From assembly GCF_003711105.1 (NCBI RefSeq), contig NZ_CP023865.1, forward strand, positions 5,171,001 to 5,235,000: a stretch of 64,000 bases of DNA, written 5' to 3'. Each line of letters opens with the position of its first letter. Position 1 is the first letter of the stretch. This DNA comes from Actinoplanes teichomyceticus ATCC 31121. GTDB taxonomy: Bacteria > Actinomycetota > Actinomycetes > Mycobacteriales > Micromonosporaceae. Below the pieces are notes generated by a model. That model saw only the letters and a list, made by a program, of their open reading frames with translations. It ran no database searches and was not told the DNA's origin. Position numbers and translations under genes: made by a program. Positions 25,843-34,635 of this stretch are shown here, piece after piece.

Positions 25843-28800
25843 TCAGCGGGTGGCGCTGGGCTCGGTCGTCTCCCGAGCGACCGGGCCGGCGGCCGAGCGC
25901 CGGGGCAGGGTCGCCGGGTCCGGCAGGTCGAGCAGGTCGTTCTCCGGGGCGGCGATCAGCCCGTTGCGGTGCGCGATCAACCGGCCGCCGGCGACCAGGT
26001 CGTCCAGCATCTCGGCGAGCCGGGCCATCCCGGCCCGCCCGGTGCTCCAGCCGAACAGCCGGGCCGCCGCCGCCAGCAGGTCGTCGCTCTCCACCAGGCC
26101 GGCGTCGAGCACCAGGTACTCCAGGGCCAGTTGCAGCTCGCCGTCGGCGACCTGGTCCGGTTTGCGGGCCACCTCGTCGCCGGGCACCCGGACCGCGGGC
26201 AGCGGCGCGTCGGCCGCGGTGACGAAGGTGCCGTCGAAGCTCACCGCGGCCGACGCGATGGCCGCCTCGATGGCCTGCCGGATCGGCTGGGTGATCCGGC
26301 TCAGGCCCCACGCGTCGCGGATCCGGCGGGTCAGCACGGCCAGGTGCACCGGGCCCTCCACCTCGGCGATCCGCTCCACGGTGCGTACCAGCAGGGCCCG
26401 GACCACCTGGTCGTTGACCCGGGCGGCGGCGGGCAGCGGCTCCAGCACGGCCCGCTGGTAGGGCAGCGCCCACTCGGGTGGCTGCGCCGGGCGGGTGAGC
26501 AGGTCCAGGTCCGGTTCGGCGAACACGTCCGGCACGGCCAGGGCGTTCTCGATCGCGGCGCGCAGCCGGCCCTCCTCCCGGATCCGGTCGTGGAACCACG
26601 CGACGCTCCAGATCCGGTGCAGGTGCCAGCCGAGACCGTGCAGCACCTGCTCGTGCAGGCGGTCGCGGTCCCGGGTGACCGGGACGCCGGCGTACGCCGG
26701 GCCGTCGCACTGCACGCCCAGGGCGTACGCGTCGCCGGCCGGCTCGGGGTGGCGTACGCCGATCTCGATGCGGCACCGGCCCGCGCCGACCTGGCGCGTC
26801 ACCGGGTAACCCCAGCGCTCGACGGTGTCGGCCACCGCGGCGGCCAGCGGGGACAGCTCGGGGGCCGGCCACGGTGGCCCGCCGCGCTCGGCGTACTCCA
26901 GGTAGGCCGCCAGCCGCCGCTCCCCCTCGTCGGCCGGCTCGTCGCGGCGGGCCTCCGGGATCGCGGTGACCACCTCCACCCGGTGCCGGGCCCGGGTGAT
27001 CGCCACGTCCAGCCGGCACGCCCCGGTCGGGCCGCCGGCCGCGGCCAGGTCCGGCCCGGTGGCCAGGATGATCACGTCACGTTCGTCGCCCTGCGCCGCG
27101 TCGGCGGACTTGACGAAGAAGCCGGTGAGCGGGTCGTCGGCGAGGAACCGCTCCAGGTCCGGGCGGGCGCCGATGACCGCCTCGACCGCGTCGGCGACCG
27201 CGTCGGCCTGCCCGACGGTCAGCGTGATCACGCCCAGGGACAGCGTGGGGCGGGTGCTGAAGTGGTGGGCAACCCGCTCGGCGACCAGGGCGGCCTCGAC
27301 CGGGGCGTCGGCGGGGGGCAACAGGTGCAGGCCGAGGTCCGGGCCGGCCGGGTGCGCGCTCGGGAAGGTGAGCAGCCGGTCCTGGTAGAAGGCGTGGTTG
27401 GCGAAGCCGACCAGCGACTCGTGCCGGCTGCGGTAGTGCCGGGTCAGGCCCAGCCGGGTGAAGGCGCCGCAGTCGTTGGCCGCCACCATGATCGACGGGC
27501 GGCCACCGGCCGGGGGCAGCTGCTCGTCGTCGCCGATCACGATCAGTGACTGGCCGCGGTACGCGCAGGCCACCGCGGCGGCGGTGGTCATCCGGGACGC
27601 CTCGTCGATGATCACCACGTCGAACCGCCGGTCGGCGGGCAGGTAGCGGCTGGCCGCGGCGGGCGGCATGACGAAGCAGGGTTTGAGGGCGGCGGCCGCG
27701 TCCCAGGTTCGCTCCAGCAGCTCCCGCACCGGCAGGTGGCCGTCCTGCTTGAGACCCTCGTCGCGGATCAGCGCGGGCGCCCCGTCCGCGGTGACCGGTG
27801 GCCGGCGCGCGTTGACCGCCTCGATGATCGTGCCGGCCGCGTCCTGCGCCAGGTCGGCGTCGAGCCGGCGGAACTCCTCGACCAGCTCGTTGCGCTCCAC
27901 CGCGGTCAGCGGCGCCAGCCGCTCGTCGTCGGCGATCACCGCGTCGGCCCAGGCCCGGTACACGGCCCGTTCGATCACCGGGTACAGCAGGGCGACGTCC
28001 ACGCCGTGGTCGGCGCAGTGGTCGACGGCGCTGTCCACGCCGTGCTCGGCGAGCACCCCGCGGGCGGCCAGGTAGTCGAACCACTCGCGCTGGCCGGTGT
28101 CGTCGTCGTGCAGGTCGCGCAGCAGGTCGCGGGCGGTCTCGTAGCGGTCCAGGCTGGTACCGAGCCGGACCTGGCGGGCCGGCCCGAAGGCGTCGATGAT
28201 CCGCTGCCGGGCCTCCTGCCAGCCGCTGATCAGCGCCGGCAGCTCGGCGAGCGGGCCGGGGTACGGCGCCAGCGCCGCCGCCTGCTCCGCGGTGAGCGCC
28301 GCGTCCGTACCGGTGCGCAGGGTCCGCGCGTGCGCCGCCCACTCGATCGCCCGGTGCAGCTCCCGCAGGTCGGTGTCGCGTCCCCGGTACCCGCGGCCGA
28401 GCACGTCGTGCAGTCCCGGCGCGCTCTCGGCCAGCGCCCGGGCCGCGTCGACGACCTGGGCGCGCACCTGCGCGACGGCGCGCGCCTCGGTGAGGTCCAG
28501 ATCGCGTCCGGCGACCGCGCTGAGCTGCCCGATCACCTCGGCGGCCGTGCGCAGCGGCCCGACCTGGACGCGCAGCCAGTCGATCGCGGCGGTCACCGGG
28601 CCGTGCGCGAGCTGCGGGCGGGCCGCCGCCTCCGGCTCCGGGCGCAGCGTGCCGCGCCAGTGCCGGAACACCTCCCGCGCTTCGGCGACCGTGGCCAGCA
28701 GCCCGCCGTCGCCGCCCCGGTTGCAGACGTAGTCGATGACCTCCGCCAGCGACTCCGGCGGGGTCACCCGCAGCACCTCGGCGACCGTGTCCAGGGCCCG

Positions 28801-31104
28801 GCCGATCGACACGAAGTCGGTGTCCAGGCGCCGCCAGTAACGGCCGAGCAGGGCGGCGTTCTGCCGTTCCGCGGCGAGCAGACCCTCGTTGGCGCGCCGC
28901 CAGGCGACCGCCAGGGGCAGCTGGGCGACCGCCTCGTCGGTGCTGACGCCCGGTTCGGCGAGCGCGGCCACGGTCTCGCGGTCCCAGCGGTGGGCGGCGA
29001 GGAACCGGCGCACGCCGCGGTGCACGGTGGCGAAGCGTTCGGCGAGGTCCTCGACCGGCTCGTGCAGCACCGCGTCGGAGAAGTACACCCGGGCCGCGGC
29101 CCGGGCGGTGGCGACCGCCTCGACGTGCCGCCGCAGCGCCCCGGCCGCGGCGTGCACGCTGGCCTGCGCGCCCGGGGCGAACCAGGCCGCCTCCGGCTTG
29201 TCCGGCCGGGCGCCCAGCTCGGCGACGGCGGTGACCAGTTCGACGTCGGAGAAGCTGACCACCTCGGGCAGGCCGAGCCGGCCGGTGATCCGGTCCAGGT
29301 TGCGCTGCTGATGTTCCAGCTCGTCGGCGTCGGCGGCGAACCGGCCGGCCAGCGCCTTGGCCGCGGCCTCGGACAGCGGCTCCAGGTCGACCGCGGGCGG
29401 GGTCAGCTCGGGCTGCTCCGGCAGGTCGGCGACCGGCTGCCCGGCCAGCTCGGCGGCGGCCCGGCCGGTGCGGTCGCGGGCCAGCTCCTCGGCCGCGCGC
29501 ATCTCGTCGAGCTGCCGCGCCAGGGTCGCGGCGGCCTCGCGGACCGGGCGCAGGCTGGTTGCGGTGAGCCAGTGATCGGCGGCCGCGGCGGGCCGGCGCG
29601 CGCCGTGCCCGGCGAGCTCGGCGAGCACGCCCGCGTCCGCCGGGAGCCGCACGTGGAACGCGGCGGCCAGCGGGGCGTAGGCGTCGGTGGCCGCGGTCAG
29701 CGCGTCCAGGGCGAGCTGGGCGCGCAGCAGGGCCGGGCCGAGCGGCTCCTTCTCGACCACCTCGCGCCAGCGGAACCCGCTGCGCTCGGTGGCCGGCCGC
29801 CACGCGTCGCGCAGGCGCTCGGTGGCGGCCCGGATGTCATCCAGCGCGTCCCCGGTCAGGGCCAGCGGTGGCAGGGCCGGGGCCGGGCCCTGCGGCACGT
29901 CCTGGAGCTGCGCGTACCGGCCGATGACGGCATGCAGGCTGCGGCCCAGCGGCGCGCGGTCCTCGTTGACCGCCTCCGCGTACGCGGTGAGCCGCTCCCG
30001 CCGGTCCCGCAACGTCTGCCGGTCCAGCTCGTCCATGCCCGGCGACGGCAGCGGCACGGCCTCCAGCGCGGCGGCGAGCGCGGCCGCCACCTGCTTGCGT
30101 CCGGCCCGGTGACCGTGCAGGTCGAGCAGGTAGTTGCCGAGTCCGGCGGCGACCAGCCGGTGCTGGACCACGTCCAGCGCGGACGCGGTCTCGGAGACGA
30201 ACAGGACCCGTTTGCCGGCGTGTGCCAGCGCGCCGATCATGTTCGCCACGGTCTGCGACTTGCCGGTGCCGGGCGGCCCGTCGATCACGAAGCTGCGCCC
30301 GTCCAGGGCGGCGGCGACGCAGGCCCGCTGATCGGCGTCGGCGTCCAGCAGCAGCGGCGTCTCCCGCGCGTCGATCTGCGCGGCGGTGGGCGGCGCGAAC
30401 CGGAAGTCGCCGTCCTCGGCAGCCAGCGCGCGGATCACCGGGTGCCGCAGGATCCGGTCCTCGTGCTCGGCGAGGTCCTGCCGGATCGCCTCGCCGGCCA
30501 GGTCGAAGCGGGCCAGCACGACCGCTTCGGCGACCCGCCAGCCGCTCCGGCCGGCGATCCGTTCCCGCAGCTGGTCGAGGTCGGCGGTGAGGTCGATGCG
30601 GTGCTCGCGCAGCCGGTGCGCCAGGGCCGGGTTGAGCAGCGGGTCGCCGGTGGCGGCGCGCAGCCGGGGCACGTCGCCGGGGCCGAGCGCGACCAGCTCG
30701 ACCGGGGTCAGCAGCAGCGGGCTGGCGTGCCCGGCGCCGTCCGCGTCCGTCCAGTGCAGCAGGCCGGTGGCCAGGTGCAGGACGTTCTCGCCGTGGTCGA
30801 GGCTCTCCTGGTGCGAGTGCCGGCGCAGGTGCCGCAGCAGGGTGTGCAGGGTGTCGGCGGGCAGGTCGGTCGCCAGCCGTTCCGAGCCCCCGGGCCCGAA
30901 GGACCAGTCACGGCCACGGCGCAGGCGCTCGGTGACGGCGGCCGCGCCGGGGCGGGTGATCTCGACCAGGCCGGCGCCGGCACGCGGCAGGTCGAGGAGC
31001 CGGTCGGCGGCGCCGGGGTCGGTGATCCCGGCGCGCCAGGCGGCGAGCGCCGCGCGGACGTCGTCTCCCGGCCCGAGGTGTCCCTGCGCATCATCCGGCC
31101 CCAT
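25843..31104 (-). CDS. DUF4011/DUF3320-type superfamily 1 helicase with nuclease-like domain (paralogue 1)
   Basis: A giant protein of about 1,753 residues. It resembles the DUF4011 - AAA_11/AAA_12 helicase - restriction-endonuclease-like (MTES_1575) - DUF3320 architecture; DUF4011-helicase-Vsr proteins are described as the Hhe antiphage system. Seen: Walker A GPPGTGKSQT near residue 275, a long alpha-rich middle part, Walker B VVIIDEASRM near 1165, GDDEQLPP, HYRSRHESLVGFAN, and LDVAITRARHRVEVVT. A PD-(D/E)XK-like domain lies at about 1410-1490. Its motifs read RIEIGV and GVQCDG where relatives usually have IDLAV and IECDG, so the nuclease may be inactive. DUF3320-like residues follow (about 1560-1640). 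The N-terminal DUF4011 motif (usually NRLLNF) reads DRLLDL. ATG 31104 was chosen; the open frame continues upstream only through a repeat array. A clear paralogue starts at 60775. Confidence 0.9.
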   Translation of the reverse strand: MGPDDAQGHLGPGDDVRAALAAWRAGITDPGAADRLLDLPRAGAGLVEITRPGAAAVTERLRRGRDWSFGPGGSERLATDLPADTLHTLLRHLRRHSHQESLDHGENVLHLATGLLHWTDADGAGHASPLLLTPVELVALGPGDVPRLRAATGDPLLNPALAHRLREHRIDLTADLDQLRERIAGRSGWRVAEAVVLARFDLAGEAIRQDLAEHEDRILRHPVIRALAAEDGDFRFAPPTAAQIDARETPLLLDADADQRACVAAALDGRSFVIDGPPGTGKSQTVANMIGALAHAGKRVLFVSETASALDVVQHRLVAAGLGNYLLDLHGHRAGRKQVAAALAAALEAVPLPSPGMDELDRQTLRDRRERLTAYAEAVNEDRAPLGRSLHAVIGRYAQLQDVPQGPAPALPPLALTGDALDDIRAATERLRDAWRPATERSGFRWREVVEKEPLGPALLRAQLALDALTAATDAYAPLAAAFHVRLPADAGVLAELAGHGARRPAAAADHWLTATSLRPVREAAATLARQLDEMRAAEELARDRTGRAAAELAGQPVADLPEQPELTPPAVDLEPLSEAAAKALAGRFAADADELEHQQRNLDRITGRLGLPEVVSFSDVELVTAVAELGARPDKPEAAWFAPGAQASVHAAAGALRRHVEAVATARAAARVYFSDAVLHEPVEDLAERFATVHRGVRRFLAAHRWDRETVAALAEPGVSTDEAVAQLPLAVAWRRANEGLLAAERQNAALLGRYWRRLDTDFVSIGRALDTVAEVLRVTPPESLAEVIDYVCNRGGDGGLLATVAEAREVFRHWRGTLRPEPEAAARPQLAHGPVTAAIDWLRVQVGPLRTAAEVIGQLSAVAGRDLDLTEARAVAQVRAQVVDAARALAESAPGLHDVLGRGYRGRDTDLRELHRAIEWAAHARTLRTGTDAALTAEQAAALAPYPGPLAELPALISGWQEARQRIIDAFGPARQVRLGTSLDRYETARDLLRDLHDDDTGQREWFDYLAARGVLAEHGVDSAVDHCADHGVDVALLYPVIERAVYRAWADAVIADDERLAPLTAVERNELVEEFRRLDADLAQDAAGTIIEAVNARRPPVTADGAPALIRDEGLKQDGHLPVRELLERTWDAAAALKPCFVMPPAAASRYLPADRRFDVVIIDEASRMTTAAAVACAYRGQSLIVIGDDEQLPPAGGRPSIMVAANDCGAFTRLGLTRHYRSRHESLVGFANHAFYQDRLLTFPSAHPAGPDLGLHLLPPADAPVEAALVAERVAHHFSTRPTLSLGVITLTVGQADAVADAVEAVIGARPDLERFLADDPLTGFFVKSADAAQGDERDVIILATGPDLAAAGGPTGACRLDVAITRARHRVEVVTAIPEARRDEPADEGERRLAAYLEYAERGGPPWPAPELSPLAAAVADTVERWGYPVTRQVGAGRCRIEIGVRHPEPAGDAYALGVQCDGPAYAGVPVTRDRDRLHEQVLHGLGWHLHRIWSVAWFHDRIREEGRLRAAIENALAVPDVFAEPDLDLLTRPAQPPEWALPYQRAVLEPLPAAARVNDQVVRALLVRTVERIAEVEGPVHLAVLTRRIRDAWGLSRITQPIRQAIEAAIASAAVSFDGTFVTAADAPLPAVRVPGDEVARKPDQVADGELQLALEYLVLDAGLVESDDLLAAAARLFGWSTGRAGMARLAEMLDDLVAGGRLIAHRNGLIAAPENDLLDLPDPATLPRRSAAGPVARETTEPSATR

Positions 31105-31204
31105 CTGCCCATTGCAGCAAGGCAACCGCAGCCGTGCTGGCGATTCGCCCGGATCATCGTCCGGCCGGTGGGTTTTCCGCGGCGCCGGCCGGTCCCGGCG
31201 GCCG

Positions 31205-31486
31205 GCGCCGCGACCCGCCACCGCCCGCGCCGCGATCCGCCGCTCGCCACCCGCGCCGCGACCCGCCGCCGCCCGCGCCGCGACCCGCCGATCGCCCCCC
31301 GCGCCGCGAACCACCGCCGCCCGCGCCGCGAACCACCGATCGCCCCCCCGCGCCGCGACCCGCCGATCGCCCCCCGCGCCGAGACCCACCGCCGCCCGCG
31401 CCGCGAACCACCGATCGCCCCCCGCGCCGCGACCCGCCGATCGCCGCCCGCGCCGCGACCCGCCGATCGCCGCCCGCACCGCGTGC
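31205..31486. repeat. About 12 copies of a 24-bp GC-rich repeat
   Basis: Unit CCGCGCCGCGACCCGCCG plus ATCGCC (variants with GAACCACC) fills the interval between paralogue 1 of the DUF4011 helicase and the stop codon of the next gene. The region 31105-31486 contains no gene; it must hold the helicase promoter, which I cannot see. Confidence 0.75.
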
Positions 31487-33064
31487 TCAGCCGCGGCGGC
31501 GGGCCACCAGGACGGCGTCGTGGACGGTGCCGTCCCGGCCGTCGGGCAGCGTGGCGCGCCGCGGGCGTTTGACCGCGGTCAGCACCTCCCATCCGGCCGG
31601 GTCCAGGTCGGCGGCCACCTGTTCGGCGGTGAACATCATGTCCGGGAAGTGCATCCGGTGCGTGCTGTCGGCCAGGTCGTCCGGGTGGTGCCCGACGATC
31701 AGCAGGGTGCCGCCGGGCCGGACCGCGTCGGCCAGCCGGGCGTACAGCTCCCGCCGGGCCGGCTCGTCCAGGTGCATGAAGTGCGCCGAGACCAGGTCGT
31801 ACGACCGGGCGGCGGGCGGGTCGGCGCGCAGGTCGGCCTGGGTGAAGGCGATCCGCCCGGCGAGTCCGGCGGCCGCGGCGTGCTCGGCGGCGCGTTGCAG
31901 CGCGACCGAGGAGATGTCGACCGCGGTGACCTCCCAGCCGCGTTCGGCCAGCCACACCGCGTCGGCGCCCTCACCGCAGCCGACGTCCAGCGCGCGCCCG
32001 GCGCTCAGCCCGGCCGCCTCGGTCACCAGCTGCGAGTTGGGCCGGCCGCTCCAGATCGACGACTTGGCCCGGTACCGCTGCTCCCACGCCTGCGCCTCGT
32101 GCATCGTCTCCCGCTGGCGCCGGTACTCGGCGACCGCGGCCCGGGTCTCCTCCGCGATCAGGTCCATGTTGATCATCGCGGCGGCGGTCTGCCCGCCCGC
32201 GGCGGCGACCGCCACGGTCGCGCCGAGATTGGTCACGTTGCCGGCCACCCAGACCCCGGGCACCGAGGTCGCGCCGGTCTCCTCGGCCGGGATCCGCACC
32301 CCGATCACCTGCCCGTTCATCTCCATCGGCACCGGCTGCAGCCCCAGCGAGGCGAGGAACTCGGAGCGGGCCACGAAGCGGGGGCCGAGCGCGATCGCGT
32401 CCAGCCGGATCACCCGGCCACCGGCCAGGCGTACCCCGGTGATCCGGTCGTCGGCGACCTCGACCGCCTCGACCGGCTCGCCGACCACCGGGATGCTGCG
32501 GGCGGCCAGCTCCTCGAACTGCTCGGGCGCCGGCATCGCCGCGCCGTTGAGCAGGTAGATCACCTCGTCGCTGAGCTGCCGCCACACCTGCGCGCCGTGC
32601 AGGCTGAGCGGGCCGGTGACGAGCACCCCGATCCGCCGGCCGCGCAGCTCCCAGCCGTGGCAGTACGGGCAGTGCGCCACGTCGCGTCCCCACCGCTGGG
32701 CCAGCCCGGGAATGTCCGGCAGTTCGTCGAGCAGCCCGGTGGTGACCAGCAGCCGCCGGCCGCGCACCTGCGTGCCGTCCGCCAGGGTGACGAGGAAGCC
32801 GTCCGGGGTGCGCTCGGCCTTCTCGGCGGTGCCGGTGCGCAGCTCCCCGCCGTACCGGGCCACCTCGGCGCGGCCGGCCGCGTAGAGCTCGGCCGGCGGG
32901 ACACCCTCGCGGCCCAGCAGGTTGTGCACGTGGCCGGCCGGGGCGTTGCGCGGCTCGTCGCTGTCGATCACCAGGACCGAGCGCCGGGAGCGGGCCAGGG
33001 TCACCGCTGCGCTGAGTCCGGCGGCGCCACCACCGATCACCATCACGTCGTACGTCTGCTCCAC
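31487..33064 (-). CDS. Thioredoxin-reductase-like oxidoreductase fused to a SAM methyltransferase
   Basis: A two-domain protein of 525 residues. Residues 1 to about 310 are a class II pyridine-nucleotide-disulfide (TrxB-like) flavoprotein: FAD loop VMVIGGGAAGLSAAVTLAR, redox pair in HCPYCHGWE (CxxC), second dinucleotide region RRIGVLVTGPLSLHG, and GVWVAGNVTN near the end. Residues about 340-525 are a class I methyltransferase: ALDVGCGEGADAVWLAERGW (SAM motif I), VTAVDISSVAL, and LLIVGHHPDD. This fusion recurs in actinobacteria next to XRE-cupin regulators. Start is GTG 33064, with AGGAGAGGAG about 9 nt upstream. It is divergent from the XRE-cupin gene over 77 bp, so it is likely the regulator's target. 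Electron donor and methyl acceptor are unknown. Confidence 0.92.
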   Translation of the reverse strand: MEQTYDVMVIGGGAAGLSAAVTLARSRRSVLVIDSDEPRNAPAGHVHNLLGREGVPPAELYAAGRAEVARYGGELRTGTAEKAERTPDGFLVTLADGTQVRGRRLLVTTGLLDELPDIPGLAQRWGRDVAHCPYCHGWELRGRRIGVLVTGPLSLHGAQVWRQLSDEVIYLLNGAAMPAPEQFEELAARSIPVVGEPVEAVEVADDRITGVRLAGGRVIRLDAIALGPRFVARSEFLASLGLQPVPMEMNGQVIGVRIPAEETGATSVPGVWVAGNVTNLGATVAVAAAGGQTAAAMINMDLIAEETRAAVAEYRRQRETMHEAQAWEQRYRAKSSIWSGRPNSQLVTEAAGLSAGRALDVGCGEGADAVWLAERGWEVTAVDISSVALQRAAEHAAAAGLAGRIAFTQADLRADPPAARSYDLVSAHFMHLDEPARRELYARLADAVRPGGTLLIVGHHPDDLADSTHRMHFPDMMFTAEQVAADLDPAGWEVLTAVKRPRRATLPDGRDGTVHDAVLVARRRG

Positions 33065-33119
33065 CGTGGGCTCCTCTCCTGACCGTCGTTGCCGACCACC
33101 GTGCCCGGCATGCCGCCGA

Positions 33120-33141
33120 AACGGCAAGTATCGTTGCTGTT
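33120..33141. promoter_or_regulatory. Operator/promoter of the XRE-cupin gene
   Basis: Inverted repeat AACGGCAA - 6 bp - TTGCTGTT (one mismatch) directly abuts the ATG at 33142 and contains a TATCGT -10 box (33129-33134) 7 nt before the start. Leaderless transcription with autorepression, and control of the divergent gene, is the simplest reading. Confidence 0.6.
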
Positions 33142-33723
33142 ATGGCAAAAGACCTGGAGGCGGCGCTCGCCGCCGTCGGCCCGCAGCTGCGCACCCTGCG
33201 ACAGAAGCGCGACATCACGCTGACCCAGCTCGCCGAGACCACCGGCATCTCGGTCAGCACCCTGTCCCGGCTGGAGTCCGGCGCCCGCCGGCCGACACTG
33301 GAGCTGCTGCTGCCCCTCGCCGAGGCATACCAGGTCACCCTGGACGAGCTGGTGGACGCGCCGGAGACCGGTGATCCGCGGGTGCGGCAGCGGCCGATCG
33401 AGCGCCACGGGCACACCTACATCCCGCTGACCCGGCGACCCGGCGGCGTCCAGGCCTACAAGCAGATCATCCCGCCGACCCCGGCGGACTTCGCCATGCC
33501 GCAGCAGACCCACGAGGGCTACGAGTGGATCTACGTGCTCAGCGGCCGGATCCGGCTGCTGCTCGGCGACCACGACATCGTGATCCACCCGGGCGAGGCC
33601 GCCGAGTTCGACACCCGCCTGCCACACCTGGTGCTCAACCCGGGCACCGAACCCGCCGAGATCATCAATCTCTTCGGGCCGCAGGGCGAGCGGGTCCACG
33701 TCCGCGCCCGCCCGCAACGCTGA
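33142..33723 (+). CDS. XRE-family regulator with C-terminal cupin
   Basis: A transcriptional regulator of 193 residues. Residues about 12-72 form a helix-turn-helix (LRQKRDITLTQLAETTGISVSTLSRLESGARRPTLELLLPLA), a classic XRE fold. Residues about 110-185 form a small cupin (HEGYEWIYVLSGRIRLLLGDHDIVIHPGEAAEFDTRLPHLV), which in such regulators senses a small ligand or metal. A palindromic operator overlaps its own -10 box, indicating autoregulation, and the divergent TrxR-methyltransferase fusion is the likely target gene. Confidence 0.94.
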   Translation: MAKDLEAALAAVGPQLRTLRQKRDITLTQLAETTGISVSTLSRLESGARRPTLELLLPLAEAYQVTLDELVDAPETGDPRVRQRPIERHGHTYIPLTRRPGGVQAYKQIIPPTPADFAMPQQTHEGYEWIYVLSGRIRLLLGDHDIVIHPGEAAEFDTRLPHLVLNPGTEPAEIINLFGPQGERVHVRARPQR

Positions 33724-33822
33724 CCCGGCGCCGCTGATCGTGCCCGGCCCGGAGCTGCCGGCAGGCGGGGCCGGCGCGAGGGCGTAGGTTGTCGGGGTCA
33801 CGGTGGCGGAAGGGGCGGTGGG

Positions 33823-34596
33823 GTGGGCGGGGACAGCGAGCTGGCGGTCACGGTCGAGGACGGGGTGGCGCTGCTGGAGATGCGCCGGCCGCCGGCCAAC
33901 CACTTCGACGAGGCGCTGATCGGCCGGATCGTGGACGCGGCGACCGCGCTCGACGACGACCCCGGCTGCCGGGCCATCCTGCTCGCCGCCCAGGGCCGGC
34001 ACTTCTGCGCCGGGGCGGATTTCGGTGGCGGGGAGTTCGCCACCGATCACGTGGCCGCCGCCGAGCGGCTGTACCGGCGGGCGGCGCGGCTGTTCGACGT
34101 ACGCACGCCGATCGTCGCCGCCGTGCACGGCACCGCCGTCGGCGGCGGCCTCGGCCTGGCCTGCGCCGCGGACTTCCGGGTCGCCGAGGCGACGACCCGG
34201 TTCGTGGCGAACTTCGCCCGGCTCGGGTTCCACGCCGGTTTCGGGCTCAGCGTGACGCTGCCCGAGCTGATCGGCCGGCAGCGCGCGACCGACATGATGC
34301 TGACCGCGCGCCGGGTCGGCGGCGAGGAGGCGTTCCGGATCGGGCTGGCCGACCGGCTGGCCGAGCCGGGCCGGGTGCGCGAGACCGCCCGGGCGCTGGC
34401 CCTGCAGATCGCCGCGGCAGCCCCGCGGGCGGTCCGGTCCATGCGGGCCACGCTGCGCGGCGACCTGGCGGCCCGGGTACGCGCCGCCCTCGATCACGAG
34501 CTGGCCGAGCAGAGGGCACACTGGGCCACGAGGGACAGCGCCGAGGGCATCGCGGCGAGCCTGGCCCGGCGCACCCCGGTCTTCACCGGCGAGTGA
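33823..34596 (+). CDS. Enoyl-CoA hydratase/isomerase
   Basis: Crotonase-superfamily enzyme (257 residues). The oxyanion hole is formed by the CAGAD loop (GRHFCAGADFGGGEF) and by the second Gly in VHGTAVGGGLGLACAADFRVA. The typical first catalytic Glu position after GGG is not obvious (GLGLACAAD), while GFHAGFGLSVTLPELIG covers the usual second Glu region with no Glu at the expected place. It may therefore act as a racemase, isomerase or thioesterase-like member rather than a strict hydratase. Start GTG 33823 has AAGGGG 9 nt upstream; TAGGTT at about 33786 could be the -10. Converges with the histidine kinase gene. Confidence 0.85.
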   Translation: MGGDSELAVTVEDGVALLEMRRPPANHFDEALIGRIVDAATALDDDPGCRAILLAAQGRHFCAGADFGGGEFATDHVAAAERLYRRAARLFDVRTPIVAAVHGTAVGGGLGLACAADFRVAEATTRFVANFARLGFHAGFGLSVTLPELIGRQRATDMMLTARRVGGEEAFRIGLADRLAEPGRVRETARALALQIAAAAPRAVRSMRATLRGDLAARVRAALDHELAEQRAHWATRDSAEGIAASLARRTPVFTGE

Positions 34597-34635
34597 CGCC
34601 CGCGGCCACGCACGTCACGGGCCGGCACGCCGGCG

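Noticed and set aside
31105..31479. N-terminal extension of the DUF4011 helicase through the 24-bp repeats
   Set aside because: The extra residues are only repeat translation (GGDRWFAARAA type). The paralogue begins at the equivalent of ATG 31104.
27736..31572. A 1,278-codon plus-strand open frame
   Set aside because: It is antisense to the DUF4011 helicase gene, whose protein has clear helicase motifs. High-GC antisense frames of this size are common.
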